DNA of 8,333 bases from assembly GCA_025450255.1 (NCBI GenBank), contig JANWHV010000041.1, positions 1 through 8,333 of the forward strand. The letters run 5' to 3'. Source of the stretch: Chloroflexota bacterium. Its GTDB lineage: Bacteria; Chloroflexota; UBA5177; JANWHV01. Each line of letters begins with the position of its first letter. Positions within the stretch are counted from its first letter, which is position 1. Made by a program: the position numbers and the translations under genes. The notes beneath the pieces are model-generated. The model was not told the DNA's origin, made no database searches, and saw only the letters and a program-made list of their open reading frames with translations. Shown here in pieces: positions 6,433-8,333 of the stretch.

Positions 6433-8333
6433 ATGGCGGGTATAGTGCGATCTGCTCCAAGAAATGTGTTTCTCCTGCTGCTCTTGATCACCATTGTCTC
6501 GTGTACCGTTCTCATCCGATTATCTCAAGGTTCCCCGGCGTCAGCCGCGCCCACGCACCAGCTATTACTCGACGATCCGCGGTTTGGTCTGAATACAATT
6601 CTCCCGGACAACACGAAACGCGTGCCGGGCATTGCCCGCTTTCCCTGGGCTACTCGGGCGGCGGGCCTCGGCGCGAAAATCAATCGATTTTCGCTTGACT
6701 GGCAAAAGGCGGAACCCTCCCCCGGCACGTTTGACTTTGCCGCGCCCGAGGAGGTTGTTACGTCTGACGAGGCACACGGTTTTGACACCATCGCCATACT
6801 CGAGCACACGCCTTTCTGGGCCACGAATGTAGCGACCACAAACCCATCCGCCCAGGTGCCCAATGGCCTGTACCTTCCCTGGAACGATCCGGGCAACTTG
6901 TGGGGCGCGTACGTGTTCGCCGCGGCCAGCCGCTTCAAGGGCCGCATCGCGTTCTACGAACTATGGAATGAGCCCGACCTGCTGGGCGGCGCGGGCTGGG
7001 CCGGGAGCCGCGCCGACTTTTTTCAGCTTCTAAAAGTCGGATACCTCGCGGTAAAAGCCGCGGATCCGGCCGCCGAGGTAGTTACGGGCAGCCTGAACTA
7101 CAACCCGTCGTGGTTGAATGATGTATTCAGGGCCGACGTGGCAGACCCTGATGCTCAGGCAAACAACTACTACTTTGACATCGTCGGCATACACTCCTAC
7201 GGTCGGGCGATCGCGCCATATTCGTTGGGGCAGTCCGCGCACGCTATTCTTAAGAACTTCGGTATCCCGGATCGACCCATCTTTGCCACCGAGGTCGGCG
7301 TGCCGGTCGACAATGATCCTCCCGTGAAGCCCACCGGGCTGATTGGCACCACGGTCGAGGCGTCTGCCTATATGGTCGAAAGTTTCTCGGCCGCGCTGGC
7401 CGGAGGAATCGATCGCGTCCTCTGGTATCGAGACAGCGACGTCGGACAGCCGGGCTATTGGGGCCTCTTCAAATATTCGGGCGAGACCCGTGCCACCGCG
7501 GCCACATTCGTCATGCTTTCGCAGTATTTTGCCAGTGTGACCGAGGCGACGCTCACTACCTCGGACCCGGTCACCAAGGTGGTTCTTGATGAGGGCAACC
7601 AACGCGTTACCGTGCTGTGGAATGCCGCGCCGCATGATATCACGACCAGTTTGTACGCGGGCGCCGCCGCCGGCGGAACCCTTGTCGACGTGAACGGCGA
7701 TGTCAGCCCTATCACCCCAGACGCTACTGGGAACTATGTCCTGACCCTTCCCGCGGCAACGGACAATCACGGCGCCAATTCGTCGGACTTCATCATCGGC
7801 GGCACCCCCGCCATAATCGTGGAAACGGCGCCGTTTCAGCCAACCCTAACGCCGACACCGTCAAACACCCCCGTACCGTCGGCAACCGAAACAGTGACGC
7901 CCGGTTTAACGGATGCCTCCGCCACGGCCGAGCCGTCGCCGACCGTTACCGACACTGCATCGAGCACCGCCTCGGCCTCTCCAACTACAACCGCCACCGC
8001 AACGGTCGCGCCCACCAGCACGCCAACTTTTCCCGCGTCGTCAAGCCATTTGTATTTCGCCGAAGGCTCGGCGGATCCACGCTACGGTGACGTGCTCCAG
8101 TTCGCGAACCCCGGCGACACCGCGGCGCGCTTGCACATCAGCTTCACTGGCCAAACAGGGCCGCTCACCACCACTGATGTTGTTGCCGCGCCACACGCGT
8201 TGGCCATGGTCGACGTGAGCGCGCTCCACCTTGCCCGCGGCCCCATTAGCACAAGCATCCTCGCCGACAAACCGGTTACCGGCTCGCAGGCATTGTATTT
8301 CGGCTCGTCCGCTACCGTTGTCGCGGCGCAGAC
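6433..8333 (+). CDS. Secreted clan-A-like glycoside hydrolase, 3' end cut by the window
   Basis: The first 633 residues are present and the frame is still open at the right edge. The N-terminus is an export signal: R6 and R10, hydrophobic core VFLLLLLITIVSCTVLI (12-28) and a possible cleavage at ASA-A (36-39). IVSC (21-24) also fits a lipobox, so it may be a lipoprotein. Residues about 50-365 form a TIM barrel of the GH-A clan type (GH39/GH5-like): INRFSLDWQKAEPSPGTFDF (83-102), acid/base E180 in YELWNEPD, and likely nucleophile E287 in IFATEVGVP. A beta-sandwich follows (about 366-465, with VTVLWNAAPHD and ending in GGTPAIIVE), then a Thr/Pro/Ser linker (467-538). A repeat starting HLYFAEGSADPRYGDVLQFA comes last and resembles DUF5719-like surface repeats. 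It should cleave a polysaccharide or glycoside outside the cell. ATG at 6385 is in frame but would put 16 residues before the signal; 6433 has only a weak GGA upstream. Confidence 0.88.
   Translation, partial: MAGIVRSAPRNVFLLLLLITIVSCTVLIRLSQGSPASAAPTHQLLLDDPRFGLNTILPDNTKRVPGIARFPWATRAAGLGAKINRFSLDWQKAEPSPGTFDFAAPEEVVTSDEAHGFDTIAILEHTPFWATNVATTNPSAQVPNGLYLPWNDPGNLWGAYVFAAASRFKGRIAFYELWNEPDLLGGAGWAGSRADFFQLLKVGYLAVKAADPAAEVVTGSLNYNPSWLNDVFRADVADPDAQANNYYFDIVGIHSYGRAIAPYSLGQSAHAILKNFGIPDRPIFATEVGVPVDNDPPVKPTGLIGTTVEASAYMVESFSAALAGGIDRVLWYRDSDVGQPGYWGLFKYSGETRATAATFVMLSQYFASVTEATLTTSDPVTKVVLDEGNQRVTVLWNAAPHDITTSLYAGAAAGGTLVDVNGDVSPITPDATGNYVLTLPAATDNHGANSSDFIIGGTPAIIVETAPFQPTLTPTPSNTPVPSATETVTPGLTDASATAEPSPTVTDTASSTASASPTTTATATVAPTSTPTFPASSSHLYFAEGSADPRYGDVLQFANPGDTAARLHISFTGQTGPLTTTDVVAAPHALAMVDVSALHLARGPISTSILADKPVTGSQALYFGSSATVVAAQ
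7831..8046 (+). repeat. Low-complexity Thr/Pro/Ser-rich linker inside the glycoside hydrolase
   Basis: About 72 codons encode almost only Thr, Pro, Ser, Ala and Val, for example PTLTPTPSNTPVPSATET and SPTTTATATVAPTSTPTF. Such stretches act as extended, often glycosylated spacers between catalytic and wall-binding domains of exported proteins. The codons vary, so this is a compositionally biased linker and not a tandem DNA repeat. On the opposite strand it gives a Val/Gly/Ala-rich open frame that is an artefact. Confidence 0.75.

Noticed and set aside
7030..7770. Long 246-residue open frame on the minus strand
   Set aside because: It lies antisense to the glycoside hydrolase barrel, which has clear catalytic motifs. 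The antisense product is Arg/Gly-rich with no family signature.
7836..8021. Val/Gly/Ala-rich minus-strand open frame
   Set aside because: It is the complement of the Thr/Pro/Ser linker. Such linkers always give repetitive antisense frames.
1..8333. CRISPR array, tRNA, rRNA, insertion sequence ends or phage genes
   Set aside because: No regularly spaced repeats, cloverleaf-like segments, transposase motifs or terminal inverted repeats were found on reading.

Overview
The window is GC-rich bacterial DNA with SD-led GTG and TTG starts and short intergenic gaps. The taxon is an inference. The last gene is a secreted glycoside hydrolase with a Thr/Pro/Ser-rich linker and a C-terminal repeat opening with YFAEGS. 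That architecture is familiar from Chloroflexota, less so from some Actinomycetota, so an environmental Chloroflexota genome is my best guess. I see no rRNA, tRNA, CRISPR array, transposase, integrase or phage gene.

Layout. (1) Positions 1-462 hold a small 78-residue protein (53-289, +) with a ribbon-helix-helix-like pattern and a TTG start behind a strong Shine-Dalgarno (SD) sequence. A 173-bp convergent gap follows, containing a perfect 8-bp stem-loop. (2) Positions 463-1092 (-) encode a 209-residue protein that I do not recognise. (3) A relatively AT-rich 218-bp divergent intergenic region spans 1093-1310. (4) Positions 1311-4371 (+) are a tight three-gene operon: an Amidohydrolase_2 metal hydrolase, then two different Gfo/Idh/MocA NAD(P)-dependent oxidoreductases. 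Each junction is a 4-base ATGA overlap, so translation is probably coupled. (5) Positions 4507-5715 (+) encode a REC-like plus GGDEF-like protein in which both catalytic signatures are eroded, while a c-di-GMP I-site-like RxxD is kept. (6) Positions 5793-6305 (+) encode a hotdog acyl-CoA thioesterase. (7) Positions 6433-8333 (+) encode the glycoside hydrolase, which runs off the right edge.

How the genes may work together. In the operon, a sugar or polyol is plausibly oxidised by one or both Gfo/Idh/MocA enzymes, and a lactone or related product is hydrolysed by the amidohydrolase. No substrate can be read from the sequence. The exported glycoside hydrolase could feed such a pathway, but it lies outside the operon, separated by two genes and with its own candidate promoter. 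The pseudo-receiver/degenerate GGDEF protein looks like a possible nucleotide-sensing or scaffold protein rather than a cyclase. No complete new defence or mobile system is visible. The most unusual items are that degenerate signalling protein and the compact amidohydrolase plus double-oxidoreductase operon.
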